From positions 1 to 38,526 of the forward strand of contig JBBQWS010000031.1 of the NCBI GenBank assembly GCA_038210415.1: a stretch of DNA of 38,526 bases, written 5' to 3'. Source of the stretch: JBBQWS01 sp038210415 (lineage in GTDB: Bacteria; Actinomycetota; Actinomycetes; Prado026). Below, in pieces: positions 8,082-16,580 of the stretch. Every line of letters starts with the position of its first letter. The first letter of the stretch is position 1. The position numbers and the translations under genes are program-made. The notes under the pieces are model-generated. The model saw nothing but the letters and a program-made list of their open reading frames with translations. It did not search any database and was not told the DNA's origin.

Positions 8082-8260
8082 CAGTGCCACCGACCCCGCG
8101 AAAGAGCGAGGCTAGCAGCGCGGCTCCCGTGCAGTGCGCTGGCGTCGTCGCGTGGAGTGGTGACCTACGCGGCGGGTGGACAAGTGCCCCGTCAGCCTGC
8201 TTCCATGTAGGCAGGATCTAGCACCTAGGCCAGATGCTCCTAGTCACCGGAGGGACAGCC

Positions 8261-8578
8261 ATGCCGGTCCAACTCGACCACCAGGAATTTACAATTCTTA
8301 GCCACCAAGGTCCCTTCAACACAAGTATAAAGGGGCGAAACTACCCCTCCCGGATAGTAAATGCCGACATCGCTATCACCGGTTTCAAACTTCAGTACGA
8401 CCAGCCTGACCATGAAGTCGCTGAAATCGAGGTCAGAACAAAGTGGGTCAGGAATGTGAACGAGGTCCCCGGGGCCACCCACGTCCTCTTTGAAGTTCAC
8501 GCCAACTTGGCCGATCAAAACGCCGACGATCCCTGGAGCGGCTTTGTCCAAGTGCTCATTATCGCAGTAACTGAATAG
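8261..8578 (+). CDS. Hypothetical 105-residue protein, lower GC than neighbours
   Basis: I choose ATG 8261 because GGAGGG lies six bases upstream; an in-frame ATG at 8234 lacks such a site. The protein has no signal peptide or membrane helix. Its alternating pattern (FTILSHQGPFNTSIKG, ADIAITGFKLQYDQPDH, EVAEIEVRTKWV, VQVLIIAVTE) suggests a small all-beta fold, vaguely like a small beta-sandwich or lectin-type domain, but I do not recognise a family. Base composition and use of A/T third positions set it apart from the surrounding very GC-rich genes, suggesting a separate origin. It stands alone among IS debris. Confidence 0.6.
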   Translation: MPVQLDHQEFTILSHQGPFNTSIKGRNYPSRIVNADIAITGFKLQYDQPDHEVAEIEVRTKWVRNVNEVPGATHVLFEVHANLADQNADDPWSGFVQVLIIAVTE

Positions 8579-8701
8579 CACTTCGATCACCCGGGGTCGC
8601 CGCGGGTCTTGCGGGAGAGAGATGTCCGCTGGACGGTGGTTTCGCCTGATGGGCGGACTCGCGGAGGGTCGGCCAGGAAGGCGGGCACAATGACCGAGAC
8701 A

Positions 8702-9202
8702 CTAAGCGTGACCCTGCCAAGAAAGAAAGTCACGGAGCACCCGCCGGGTGAGGCCGAGTGCCCCGGGGTGCGGGGAGCAGGTGGGGGCCGCCACCGCCAA
8801 CGCCTCGGCGACCCGCGCGACCGTCACATGCTGCAACACCAGCGCCTCCAACGCCCACCGCACCGCCGCCCTGCTCAGCTTCGCCTTCGGTTCGGCCGCC
8901 GCGCTTGTGTCCTGCCTCCACACCCGCCGGCAGGCGCTGCATCGGTACCGGCGGACCGTGACCGCCAGCGTCGTCGGACGCCACCCGAACGGCTCATGCG
9001 CTAGCTCCCGCACCACGGTGTCCCGAGCGGTGCCTTGCAAGCCGCACCTGCGGCACCAACGGTCACCCAGGTCGACCTCGACGACCCGGCACGCCAGGAC
9101 CGCCCGGTCCGGCTCGAGCCGCTGCCCCGTCACCTCCAACCCCAGGTCGTCGAGGCGGCAGAAGGTCGTCAGATCAGGGCAGGCGAAGGTAGCGTCGAGC
9201 AT
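8702..9202 (-). pseudogene. ISL3-family transposase, N-terminal fragment
   Basis: The minus-strand ORF from ATG 9202 encodes an ISL3-type N-terminus: a zinc finger CRRCG ... CSACRRVW and the helix-turn-helix-like RAAVRWALEALVLQHVTVARVAEAL. Homology stops near 8790, after about 140 of the usual 400 or more residues, and the rest of the DDE domain is missing. The frame then runs on to 8702 as unrelated sequence. It is paired with an ISL3-like terminal sequence at 9237-9254, so the left half of the element has been deleted. Confidence 0.75.
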
Positions 9203-9236
9203 GTCGGGGTCTTCCTGGAAGGACGTGTGAGAACTT

Positions 9237-9254
9237 CCATCCTGGGAAGACCCC
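9237..9254 (-). repeat. ISL3-type terminal inverted repeat
   Basis: The complement reads GGGGTCTTCCCAGGATGG, the typical GGGTCTTCC-type end of ISL3 elements. It lies 35 bases upstream of the truncated transposase start. The partner end was not found. Confidence 0.55.
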
Positions 9255-9308
9255 GACCCTCATCCCGGCAGCGACGCGCCCAACAACCCGCGTTCGCTCA
9301 ACGGTGAT

Positions 9309-10660
9309 CTACACCCTCAAATCGGATGAGCCTGGAACGACGGCGCCGAGCACCTTGATTCGAGTGCCTGCGGGAAGATCCGGGTCGGCGGCGACGATGG
9401 CGATGTTGTCGCGGAGCCAGTTGATCCGTCGCGAGTGGAGTACGACACAGTTGATCTCTTCCCGCTCTTTCCGACGAAGAGCTTTTCGACCTTGTTGGCG
9501 ATCTCGACTGGCGTGCGGGCAATCTCGAAATCATTGGCTTCATCGGCAACAATGGTGTTGCTGGCCTCCTGGAACGCGAAGACGTCGATGTCGCCGATGC
9601 CGTTTCCGTTCGGGTCGGTTACCCGCTTCCTTCCGAACGTTTACTGAGAGACGGGTGGTGAAGCCAAGGCGCTCAAGTTTACGGGCGACCTTTGGCGCGA
9701 ACTGCTCGTTAATTTGGCCTCGGGTCTGGGAGATAGATTTGATCATCTCGTCGGACTTGGCTCGGCCCTGGAGCCGACCGGAGAGAAGGTTGTCGACCCA
9801 GTACGGTCCGAGCCGATGGAAGGGTTCGATCCTTGCTGGACGACGGGTCGCCGGACATACGACATGTCTCGGTTGAAGCGCCACGGGACCGCGTCGTATC
9901 CGATCGACATGAACGACGCCCTGGAACCGAGTGTGATCTTTTAAAGAACTTGTTCCACAGTCTCTGGCGTCAGGCTCCTGCTGATTGAGATCTCGGCGAC
10001 GGCGGTCGTTCGGTTGACGCGATTCACCTGGTCGGCGGCCCCGAGATCCAGCAGACCCCCACATACCTCACCGAGCTCAGCGAAGGTGAATCCGATCTCC
10101 GCGCGCGTTGCCTCGGCACTTGTTGCGAGGAACTTGGCGAAATCGAACGGATCCGGTTTGTCAGCCTAGTCGTCCATGGGGTCGTCGGCTTGAGCCTTCA
10201 GGAGTGACCGCCCAGAGTTCAGTGCGTAGGTCTCCATGGCTTGGTGAACCGGGTGGTCACGCTCAACTCCGAGGCGCCCCGGCTCGAGGATTGACACCTG
10301 GTAGTCCGCCAGGTGGTGGTGGAGGAAATCTGAGGCTGTTCCCCGTTCGGCGATCTCCGTCGCGATGCTGAGCAGTCCATAATAGTCGCGTTCCTGGCGT
10401 TGTTCGGTACCGGTCGGTGGACGCGCTGCGACGTATTCGATCAGGAAGCGGTTGGCACGCTGCGCAATAGCAATCTCTTTGCGCTCCTCGACCAGATCGG
10501 TAGTCGCCTCAGACTTTTCTCCGAAGCACGTGATTCGCGCCCGGAGCATGATGTTGAGGAATTTCGCATTGTAGAGGAGTGACTCGTTCTGCGCGATCAG
10601 ATACTCGAGCAGACGGCGAGGCTCGTAGACAGCGATCTCCCCTTTCGAGACGCTCGAAGA
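9309..10660 (-). pseudogene. Degraded nuclease-like gene with several frameshifts and stops
   Basis: Coding-quality segments on the minus strand line up end to end in different frames. The 5' part (RRLLEYLIAQNESLLYNAKF to AQADDPMDD) meets an in-frame TAG at 10166 and continues as PFDFAKFLATSAEATRAEIG to VEQVL-stop (about 9942). Another frame then reads PWRFNRDMSYVRRPVVQQG, then GPYWVDNLLSGRLQGRAKSD ... KLERLGFTTRL. After a shift near 9630 it reads GNGIGDIDVFAFQEASNTIV, and finally INWLRDNIAIVAADPDLPAG to TAG 9309. The GDIDVFAF motif resembles the Asp strand of a PD-(D/E)xK nuclease. The following position reads DEANDF where E-x-K would be expected, so activity is doubtful even before the frameshifts. 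It is 5'-truncated near 10660. Confidence 0.6.
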
Positions 10661-10810
10661 GGTATTTGACGGACGCATTAAGGGCGGCGACGCGGTCCTT
10701 CCGTTGAAACCGCCTGTCGGGAGGTTGCCGCCTGACGAGGAGGACGCCTCGTCACCCAAGAGGGTGTCCGGTGTGGGTCCGTGGCCGTCCCGGCCCGAGC
10801 TGTCCGTCCG

Positions 10811-11099
10811 GCCGCCGTGTACCCGTCGCCGTTGCCATTCGACGCCCCGGTCGAGCAGCCGCGGCGACTGTTCGAGGTGTGGGACGGCTCGCTCCCGGCC
10901 GCGCTGGACGTGTTCGGCACGCCCGCGGCCGCCCGCCGTGAGTGGCTGCGGCTCGACGCCACCGAGCTGTCGATCCTCACCGACGTCGCATTCCGCGAGC
11001 TGCCCGACTACTTCGGCGAGGCTCCGCGCACGACGATCGCCGCGCTCAACGCGGTCGTCGCCAACGCCAAGACGTTCTGCCGCCGCATGGACATCACCT
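10811..11099 (+). pseudogene. Inverted partial copy of tcA1 (289 bp)
   Basis: This plus-strand segment matches the complement of 20561-20849 inside tcA1 without gaps. I count 10 mismatches in 289 bases (about 96.5% identity), six of which change the residue. It encodes YPSPLPFDAPVEQ ... FGTPAAARREWL ... TFCRRMDIT and then runs into a TGA at 11102. Both edges are abrupt, so it is a fragment with no chance of making a working toxin part. It lies between the nuclease pseudogene and an IS5 remnant, about 9.5 kb from its source. Confidence 0.88.
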
Positions 11100-11254
11100 C
11101 GTGAGCATCGGGGAGTCCCCGCTCTGACATTGACCGATCGACATCATCAACGGCAACCCGGTCCCGTCATACAGCTGGTGGATCTTTGCGACAGCCCACC
11201 GAGGGAACGGCCGACTGTGTGGTCAGCCGGTTCGTCCCACAAATTCTCGTCCCT

Positions 11255-11501
11255 CGATCCTGCCCCAGGTCCCGTCACCAGCTAACCGGCAGTGCCGCTT
11301 CCACACCGTCTGCCAGGGGCCGAACTCGGCCGGGACATCCCGCCAGGCGATCCCACAGCGGTAGCGGTAGATGATGCCCTCCACCAGCGGCCGGTGATCG
11401 TGTAACCGCGTGCCCCGCTTGCCGTCCGAGGTCGACAGCAACGGCAAGATCCAAGCCCACTGGGCATCGGTCAGAATTGAAGACGCAATATGCCCCGACA
11501 A
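11255..11501 (-). pseudogene. IS5-family transposase remnant
   Basis: The minus-strand frame reads ILTDAQWAWILPLLSTSDGK, then VEGIIYRYRCGIAWRDVPAE, then FGPWQTVWKRHCRLAGDGTW. This is the N-terminal helix-turn-helix domain (DUF4096-like) of IS5-family transposases. Only about 80 residues are left, and the catalytic DDE part is absent. The possible start is TTG near 11501. A complete IS1380 lies directly beside it. Confidence 0.8.
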
Positions 11502-11538
11502 TCGCTCACCCACGACGTCAAGTACTAGGAGACACGCC

Positions 11539-13247
11539 CTAGCCCGGATCTTGCATGGGGTGGCTGGGTGAGGTGATCTCCCTCGACGGGTGCGGGTTTC
11601 GGTGTCATTGTCGCGTCGGGGTGTGACAGTGGGAGCGATGTCGCTCGCGGTGGGCGTCGGTTTCCACTGCCGAAGGGTGGGGCGGGTCGTCGGGTTGGGC
11701 ACCAACCGTGGGTCAGGTCGGTGTCGCGAGCTCGACGAGGCGGCCGTGGCCTGCGACGACTAGGTCGGCCCAGGGGGCGGTGTTCTTGATGTGCAACAGG
11801 ACTTGGCGTCCGTGCCGGGCCAGGGTGGCCGGGATCGTGTACAGCCGCAGCCGGATCCGTTTGGGTTCCCACCGCCGGGCCGGGTGCTCGGGCGCGATCG
11901 CGAGCATCTGGGTCCAGCCGGTCAGGTCCGTGGCGAGCATGACCAGGGCGCACCAGATCCGGTTCTGGTTGAACCCGTGTAGGGGCAGGTTCCTCAGGCC
12001 GGTGTCCTTCGCGATCCGGATCCGGTCCTCACACCGGGCGCGGCGTCGGTGTCGCAGTTCAAGGGTCGCGAGTTGCCCGCGGGCAGCGTTGGTAGCAAAC
12101 GCGGTCAGCCGGTAGCCGTCGACGTCGTCGAACCGCAGTTGCGCTCCGGGGTGCGGGCGTTCCCTGCGCACGATGACCCGCATCCCCTCGGGCCACCCGT
12201 TCAGGTGCCGGTGGAAGCGCAGGACCTCGGTGAGGTCGACCAGGTCGGCGCCGTCGCGGACCTCACCGTCGGCGTTGAGCGCCACCTGCCATGCCGACGT
12301 TGGCACCTGCCGGTACAGCGCGGGCGTGGTGGCGGGCAGGGTGAACCCGATCGAATACGACAGGCCACGCCGGGCGAGCCAGGCCAGGAACTCCTTGGTC
12401 CCGCCGCCGCCGTCGGCCCGGATCATCACCTTCCGCCCGGGCCTTGAGGCGTTGATCCCCGGCAAGCCGGCCAGCGCTTCGCTGGTGACGGCGATGTGGT
12501 CGGCCGCAGTGTTCGAGCCGGCGTTCCCGGGCCGCAGCCGGATCGCCAGGGTCTCGCCAGTCCCCGCGACGCCGTGGTCCACGAACGCGCACAACGGGTG
12601 GAACCCGAACCCTCGCTTGAAGTTGGGTGCCGCCTGCTCCTTGTCGCTGTGCGCGGTGACCAACGTGGCGTCGAGGTCCACGACCAACGGATCCTCAGCA
12701 GTGACAGCGTGGTTCGGTGCATGCTCGCCGGCGAGTTCCCACGCCCGGCCCCGAGCCGCCTTCCGAGCGGCCGCAATCGCGGCCAGGACCCGGTCGGCGT
12801 CAGCGGCCAGGACGGAGATGGTGCGCGAAACCGTCGCCTCCGACGCGACCCGACCATAGATCCCCGCGTCCGACCGCAGGACCGCGGCGTCGGCCAGACA
12901 GTCACCACCCAACGCCAGAGTGACCGCGAGATCGGCGACCACCTTGCCCGGGTCGTGAACCGCGGTCGGCTTGCGCCACCGCGACAGTGCCTCCCGCAAC
13001 GCCGGACTCAACCCCGTCACCTCAGCGGCCTTGGTCAGCAACACCCCACCCGCCGAACCCACCGCCGCGACCGGCGCCGAGTCGACACGAACAGACGGGT
13101 AGAACCCGGTAGTCTTCTTCACCTGGAAGGTGCTCCTCGAACTCGTTCAGATAGTGACGTCGCAATCCCTATCTTCCCAGTTCAGGGGCACTTTTCATCT
13201 CACGCCACAGCCCCCAGCAGCACCGCCCGATGAAATCTTCGGGCTAG
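11539..13247 (-). mobile_element. Complete IS1380-family insertion sequence
   Basis: Imperfect terminal inverted repeats flank the transposase: CTAGCCCGGATCTTGCATGG starting at 11539 and the complement of TGAAATCTTCGGGCTAG ending at 13247. Both ends begin CTAGCCCG. Adjacent four-base sequences (CGCC and TCCT) do not match, so no target duplication is visible. The right end lies only 23 bases past the stop of tcA2. Confidence 0.75.
11713..13122 (-). CDS. IS1380-family transposase
   Basis: A 469-residue intact DDE transposase from ATG 13122. Recognisable segments are VVDLDATLVTAHSDKEQAAP (first catalytic Asp region), GFGFHPLCAF, RLRPGNAGSNTAADHI, MIRADGGGGTKEF (second Asp) and ARCEDRIRIAKDTGLRNLP (Glu/Arg-rich C-terminal motif). 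The length is full for the family. It catalyses cut-and-paste transposition of its own element. Its sequence differs clearly from the second IS1380 copy at 33.6-35.2 kb, so the two did not arise from one recent duplication. Confidence 0.93.
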   Translation of the reverse strand: MKKTTGFYPSVRVDSAPVAAVGSAGGVLLTKAAEVTGLSPALREALSRWRKPTAVHDPGKVVADLAVTLALGGDCLADAAVLRSDAGIYGRVASEATVSRTISVLAADADRVLAAIAAARKAARGRAWELAGEHAPNHAVTAEDPLVVDLDATLVTAHSDKEQAAPNFKRGFGFHPLCAFVDHGVAGTGETLAIRLRPGNAGSNTAADHIAVTSEALAGLPGINASRPGRKVMIRADGGGGTKEFLAWLARRGLSYSIGFTLPATTPALYRQVPTSAWQVALNADGEVRDGADLVDLTEVLRFHRHLNGWPEGMRVIVRRERPHPGAQLRFDDVDGYRLTAFATNAARGQLATLELRHRRRARCEDRIRIAKDTGLRNLPLHGFNQNRIWCALVMLATDLTGWTQMLAIAPEHPARRWEPKRIRLRLYTIPATLARHGRQVLLHIKNTAPWADLVVAGHGRLVELATPT

Positions 13248-13270
13248 TCCTCAGCGCTAGGTATGACGGC

Positions 13271-16200
13271 CTACACGGTGGAATACGACACCGCCATGTA
13301 GACCGTCGCACCTGCAGCCGCGTACTTCTTCAAGAACGCGAACACCGCCGCTCCGGTCGCGACGTCGACCGTCCATCCATCCTTTGCGTTCCCGGGCAGG
13401 GCCAGCACAGCCGGCGCGAGTGTCAGCTTTCCCTTCACGAAGTCGATGACCGAGAACGTGGCGACGAGAGCGTCGTCCATCCCGGTGTGCGTGAGCCAGT
13501 ACGGGAACATGTCCGCGGTGACCCTTGCCTGCAAACGCCTGGTCGCATCCGTCGGGGCCGCGGCGAACGCGTGCCAGGCGTCGCCGAAGTCGTAGGTGAG
13601 GCAGAACAACTGCACAAGGTTCTCCGGGTCCGAGAGCACGTCCTCCGTGAGGTGGTCGATGGCCGGCCCGGCCAGCTGACCGGCCGTCCGGGCCGTGTAC
13701 CGGAGGTGCAGCACGATGTCCGAGATCGACTCGAAGTCGAACTGCGGCAGGTGGTTCGGCAGCTCCAGGCGCCACGTGCTGATCGCGCCGGCGCCTTCGA
13801 ACGGCAGGTAGCGGTCGTCGTGCAGGTTCGTCTCGAACAGCCCGCTGTCGTTCTGCGCGGTGCTCGTCACGATCGACTGGATCGCCCCGCTGAGGTCGCG
13901 GAAGCGGTCGTCGTCGCCGTCGACGTTCCGTGCGTACTGGTCACCGGCTTCCGAGGACACCCGCACCTGGCTGCGCAGCAGCGACAACGCGCAGTGCACG
14001 CCGGTGTACGGGCCGGTCACCGCGGGGATGGTCACGGCCACCGTCTTGAGGCGCCGAAGGTAAACACCCGGACTGTCCATGTCGAACAGCCACTCGGGCA
14101 CCTCCACTTCGCACGATCCCGTGGCCTTGAGCTTGAGCAGGGCAAGCGGGTCGAGCCGCGCGAGTGATACGTGCTTGGTCATCTCTAGCTCGCGTTTGTT
14201 GGCCTCGAGATACGCCAGTTCGAGGCAGTGCAGGTCAAGGCTGAGTGCCTCGCCGGCCAGGAGCCCGCGGCGTGTGTCGTTCCAGTAGCCGAACTTGATG
14301 AGGTGCAGGTCGTCGAACTCCGGACGCATGACCTCGCGCTGAAGCGTCGCCTCGGCCTTCTTTGCAACGTCGAACGCGAACTTGTAGCAGTCGTAGTAGG
14401 TCTGGGAGATCTCCCCCTGCATCCACGTGTACAGGTCCTCGTTGGTGAACTTCGTCCGCAGGAATTCCTCAGCGGCGGCCGCGTTCTCGACCTGCTGCAG
14501 GTGGTTGTCGTATTCCTTCTTGGCCACGTGCTCGCGCAGCAGCGACGACATCACCTGCCGCCCGTACTGCTCGAGCTCACTGGTGGCCAGGTTCGCCTGG
14601 AGCACGTAGTCCTCGGCACGGCGGTAGTAGCCGGCCATCTTCGAGGCGCGGTCGGCGCTGGACCGGAAGGTGTCGGAGATCATTTTAGCGCCCTCGGCCC
14701 CGTACTTGGCCGCCTTCGACAGCTGGGTCCCGCCGAACTTCGCGGCACCGCCGACGCCCAGGGGCGTGCCGTGCACGGCGAACTGGGGGATGAGGCCCAG
14801 GATCGGCGCCGCGATGTTGAGCACAGCGGCGGCCGTGCCGAACGCGTCCGAGGTGGGCAAAAAGATGTTGAGCTCGGCATCCTCGTTCTTGTTCAGCGGC
14901 AGAGTCTCCCCTAGTTTGCCGCCGACCAGGTTGGCCACCTGCTGACCGGCGAACTCCATCAGCCCGCCGACCGAGGTTTCCCGCCGGTAGGCCTCGCGCG
15001 GCAGGTTGCCGGTGTACGCGCCGACCAGCGCCGAATAGCCGGCGTCGAAGGTCTCTTCGGTGAGGTCGTCGCGGATCAGTTCGATCGCCTTAAGCGCGTC
15101 GATGTCGCTGTCGGACATGCCCAGGATCCGCTTGTAGTGGCGGTACCGCTCGAACACCACGCCGCGGCTCTTGAGCAGCGCGGCCGTCCCCTCCTCGGCC
15201 TCCTTCCACTGTAGGAAACGCACGTCGCGCGTGAGGTTGAGAATCGTCAGCTCGTGCTGCTGACGCATCAGCTGGGCGTGCTCGCCGTCGCCCTTTTCAC
15301 TCGCCTGCAGCATCGCCGACCCGAGCGCCTTGACCTCGTTGGTCAGCTCCATCGCCTTCTGCAGCAGCAGCGGACCGCGGATGCCGGAGGCCGGCTGGTT
15401 GAGGTTGTTCACGATGCCGGCGATGTCGAGCCCAGCGGCGACCGCCCGGACCAGCGCACCCGGGTCGATCGGCGGGTCGAACAGCGCGAGCTGGCGCACC
15501 ACTCCCTCGATGTTCATGCAGTGCCGGATCTTGAACAAGCGGTCCGCGACCGTGTCCCAGTACGCCAGGAGCTCTTCGTTCTGTGGGATGCAGAAGTAGA
15601 GCGTCCGGCCGATGCCATAGACGGCCCCGGCGCCGCTCGCGGTCGCGTCGCCGCCGCCGGCCGATGACGTGTTGAATGGGAACTGGTTCTCGAGCGCGAC
15701 AAGCGCGTTCCCGAACTTGTCGATGCCCGCGGCCTTGAACTGCGCGTACGTGCGGCTCTCCGGCTTGTGCAGCGGCGGGATCTTCTGCGGCTTCGGACCG
15801 AGCAGGTTCGCCGCGAGCACATAGATCTGGGTCGCCTCGTTGAGCGTCTCGATGGTGTCCTGACGGAACAGGTTGTCGCCCCACGCAAGGAGGTTGTCCA
15901 AATATTTCATGACCGTGTTGAGCTGGTAGGCGAGGTACCGCCCGCGCGCGACGACGTGCGGCTGGAACGGCTTGTCGCGCCAGGCCTGGATGGCCTTCTC
16001 CGTCTGCCGCTTGATCGGCGAGTCCGCCGTCGAGCTGAGCGCAGTCAGGATCTCGGTAAGGAACTGAGGGTTCGTCTCCTTGCGGAATCGCAGGAACTTC
16101 CAGAAGCGCTGCGGCGGGTCGACCGCGGTGTCCGTGCTGGTCGGGTCGAAGACGTAGTGGAACCAGCGCTGGGCCTCCTCGAACCGCTGGTTCTTGGACA

Positions 16201-16570
16201 GGTGCGTCGCGACGAGCACCGGCGCGTGAAAGAACAGCTCCCAGTTGTAGATGGCGTAGGGACCGTCGTCGCTCACGTCTATCTCGTCGGACGGGAAGGT
16301 CCCGGTGAACGCTGCGCCCGGTTTGTACAGGTGCGGTGTGAGAGGCGTCCTCAGCTCGTCCTGGTAGGTCGCGTCGAGCAGGGCCGGCAACCCGTCGGTG
16401 TTGAACTTGCGGATGAGCTCTTCGGCCCACGGGTGGTAATGCGCGGTCAGCTGGTAGGCGACACGGCGCCGCTGCCGCCCCTGCTTGACCCAGTAGATCT
16501 CGCCTATCGATGAGGTGGCGTATTCGATGGCGGTCTCGTGGAAGTTCGTGACACTCGTGAACAAGGTCAT
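13271..16570 (-). CDS. Tc toxin subunit TcA, C-terminal half (TcA2): pore and TcB-binding part
   Basis: A 1099-residue protein. I chose ATG 16570, ten bases after the tcA1 stop, because the match to TcA proteins begins there; the frame is open back to 16624 inside tcA1. Early residues contain YNWELFFHAPVLVATHLSKN and EAQRWFHYVFDPT, conserved in the central part of TcdA-like proteins. A hydrophobic Gly/Ala-rich stretch (AAAVLNIAAPILGLIPQFAV) fits the pore-forming channel tip. KFGYWNDTRRGLLAGEALSL, TKHVSLARLDPLALLKLK and TGPYTGVHCALSLL match the C-terminal TcB-binding domain. In Tc complexes this region inserts into the target membrane and docks the TcB-TcC cocoon. Here it is a separate protein that must pair with TcA1, as in split-TcA systems such as YenA1/YenA2. 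Confidence 0.93.
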   Translation of the reverse strand: MTLFTSVTNFHETAIEYATSSIGEIYWVKQGRQRRRVAYQLTAHYHPWAEELIRKFNTDGLPALLDATYQDELRTPLTPHLYKPGAAFTGTFPSDEIDVSDDGPYAIYNWELFFHAPVLVATHLSKNQRFEEAQRWFHYVFDPTSTDTAVDPPQRFWKFLRFRKETNPQFLTEILTALSSTADSPIKRQTEKAIQAWRDKPFQPHVVARGRYLAYQLNTVMKYLDNLLAWGDNLFRQDTIETLNEATQIYVLAANLLGPKPQKIPPLHKPESRTYAQFKAAGIDKFGNALVALENQFPFNTSSAGGGDATASGAGAVYGIGRTLYFCIPQNEELLAYWDTVADRLFKIRHCMNIEGVVRQLALFDPPIDPGALVRAVAAGLDIAGIVNNLNQPASGIRGPLLLQKAMELTNEVKALGSAMLQASEKGDGEHAQLMRQQHELTILNLTRDVRFLQWKEAEEGTAALLKSRGVVFERYRHYKRILGMSDSDIDALKAIELIRDDLTEETFDAGYSALVGAYTGNLPREAYRRETSVGGLMEFAGQQVANLVGGKLGETLPLNKNEDAELNIFLPTSDAFGTAAAVLNIAAPILGLIPQFAVHGTPLGVGGAAKFGGTQLSKAAKYGAEGAKMISDTFRSSADRASKMAGYYRRAEDYVLQANLATSELEQYGRQVMSSLLREHVAKKEYDNHLQQVENAAAAEEFLRTKFTNEDLYTWMQGEISQTYYDCYKFAFDVAKKAEATLQREVMRPEFDDLHLIKFGYWNDTRRGLLAGEALSLDLHCLELAYLEANKRELEMTKHVSLARLDPLALLKLKATGSCEVEVPEWLFDMDSPGVYLRRLKTVAVTIPAVTGPYTGVHCALSLLRSQVRVSSEAGDQYARNVDGDDDRFRDLSGAIQSIVTSTAQNDSGLFETNLHDDRYLPFEGAGAISTWRLELPNHLPQFDFESISDIVLHLRYTARTAGQLAGPAIDHLTEDVLSDPENLVQLFCLTYDFGDAWHAFAAAPTDATRRLQARVTADMFPYWLTHTGMDDALVATFSVIDFVKGKLTLAPAVLALPGNAKDGWTVDVATGAAVFAFLKKYAAAGATVYMAVSYSTV

Positions 16571-16580
16571 GGTCGTCGCC

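Noticed and set aside
11539..11542. Target-site duplication of the first IS1380
   Set aside because: Flanking bases (CGCC left, TCCT right) do not match, so no duplication can be claimed.
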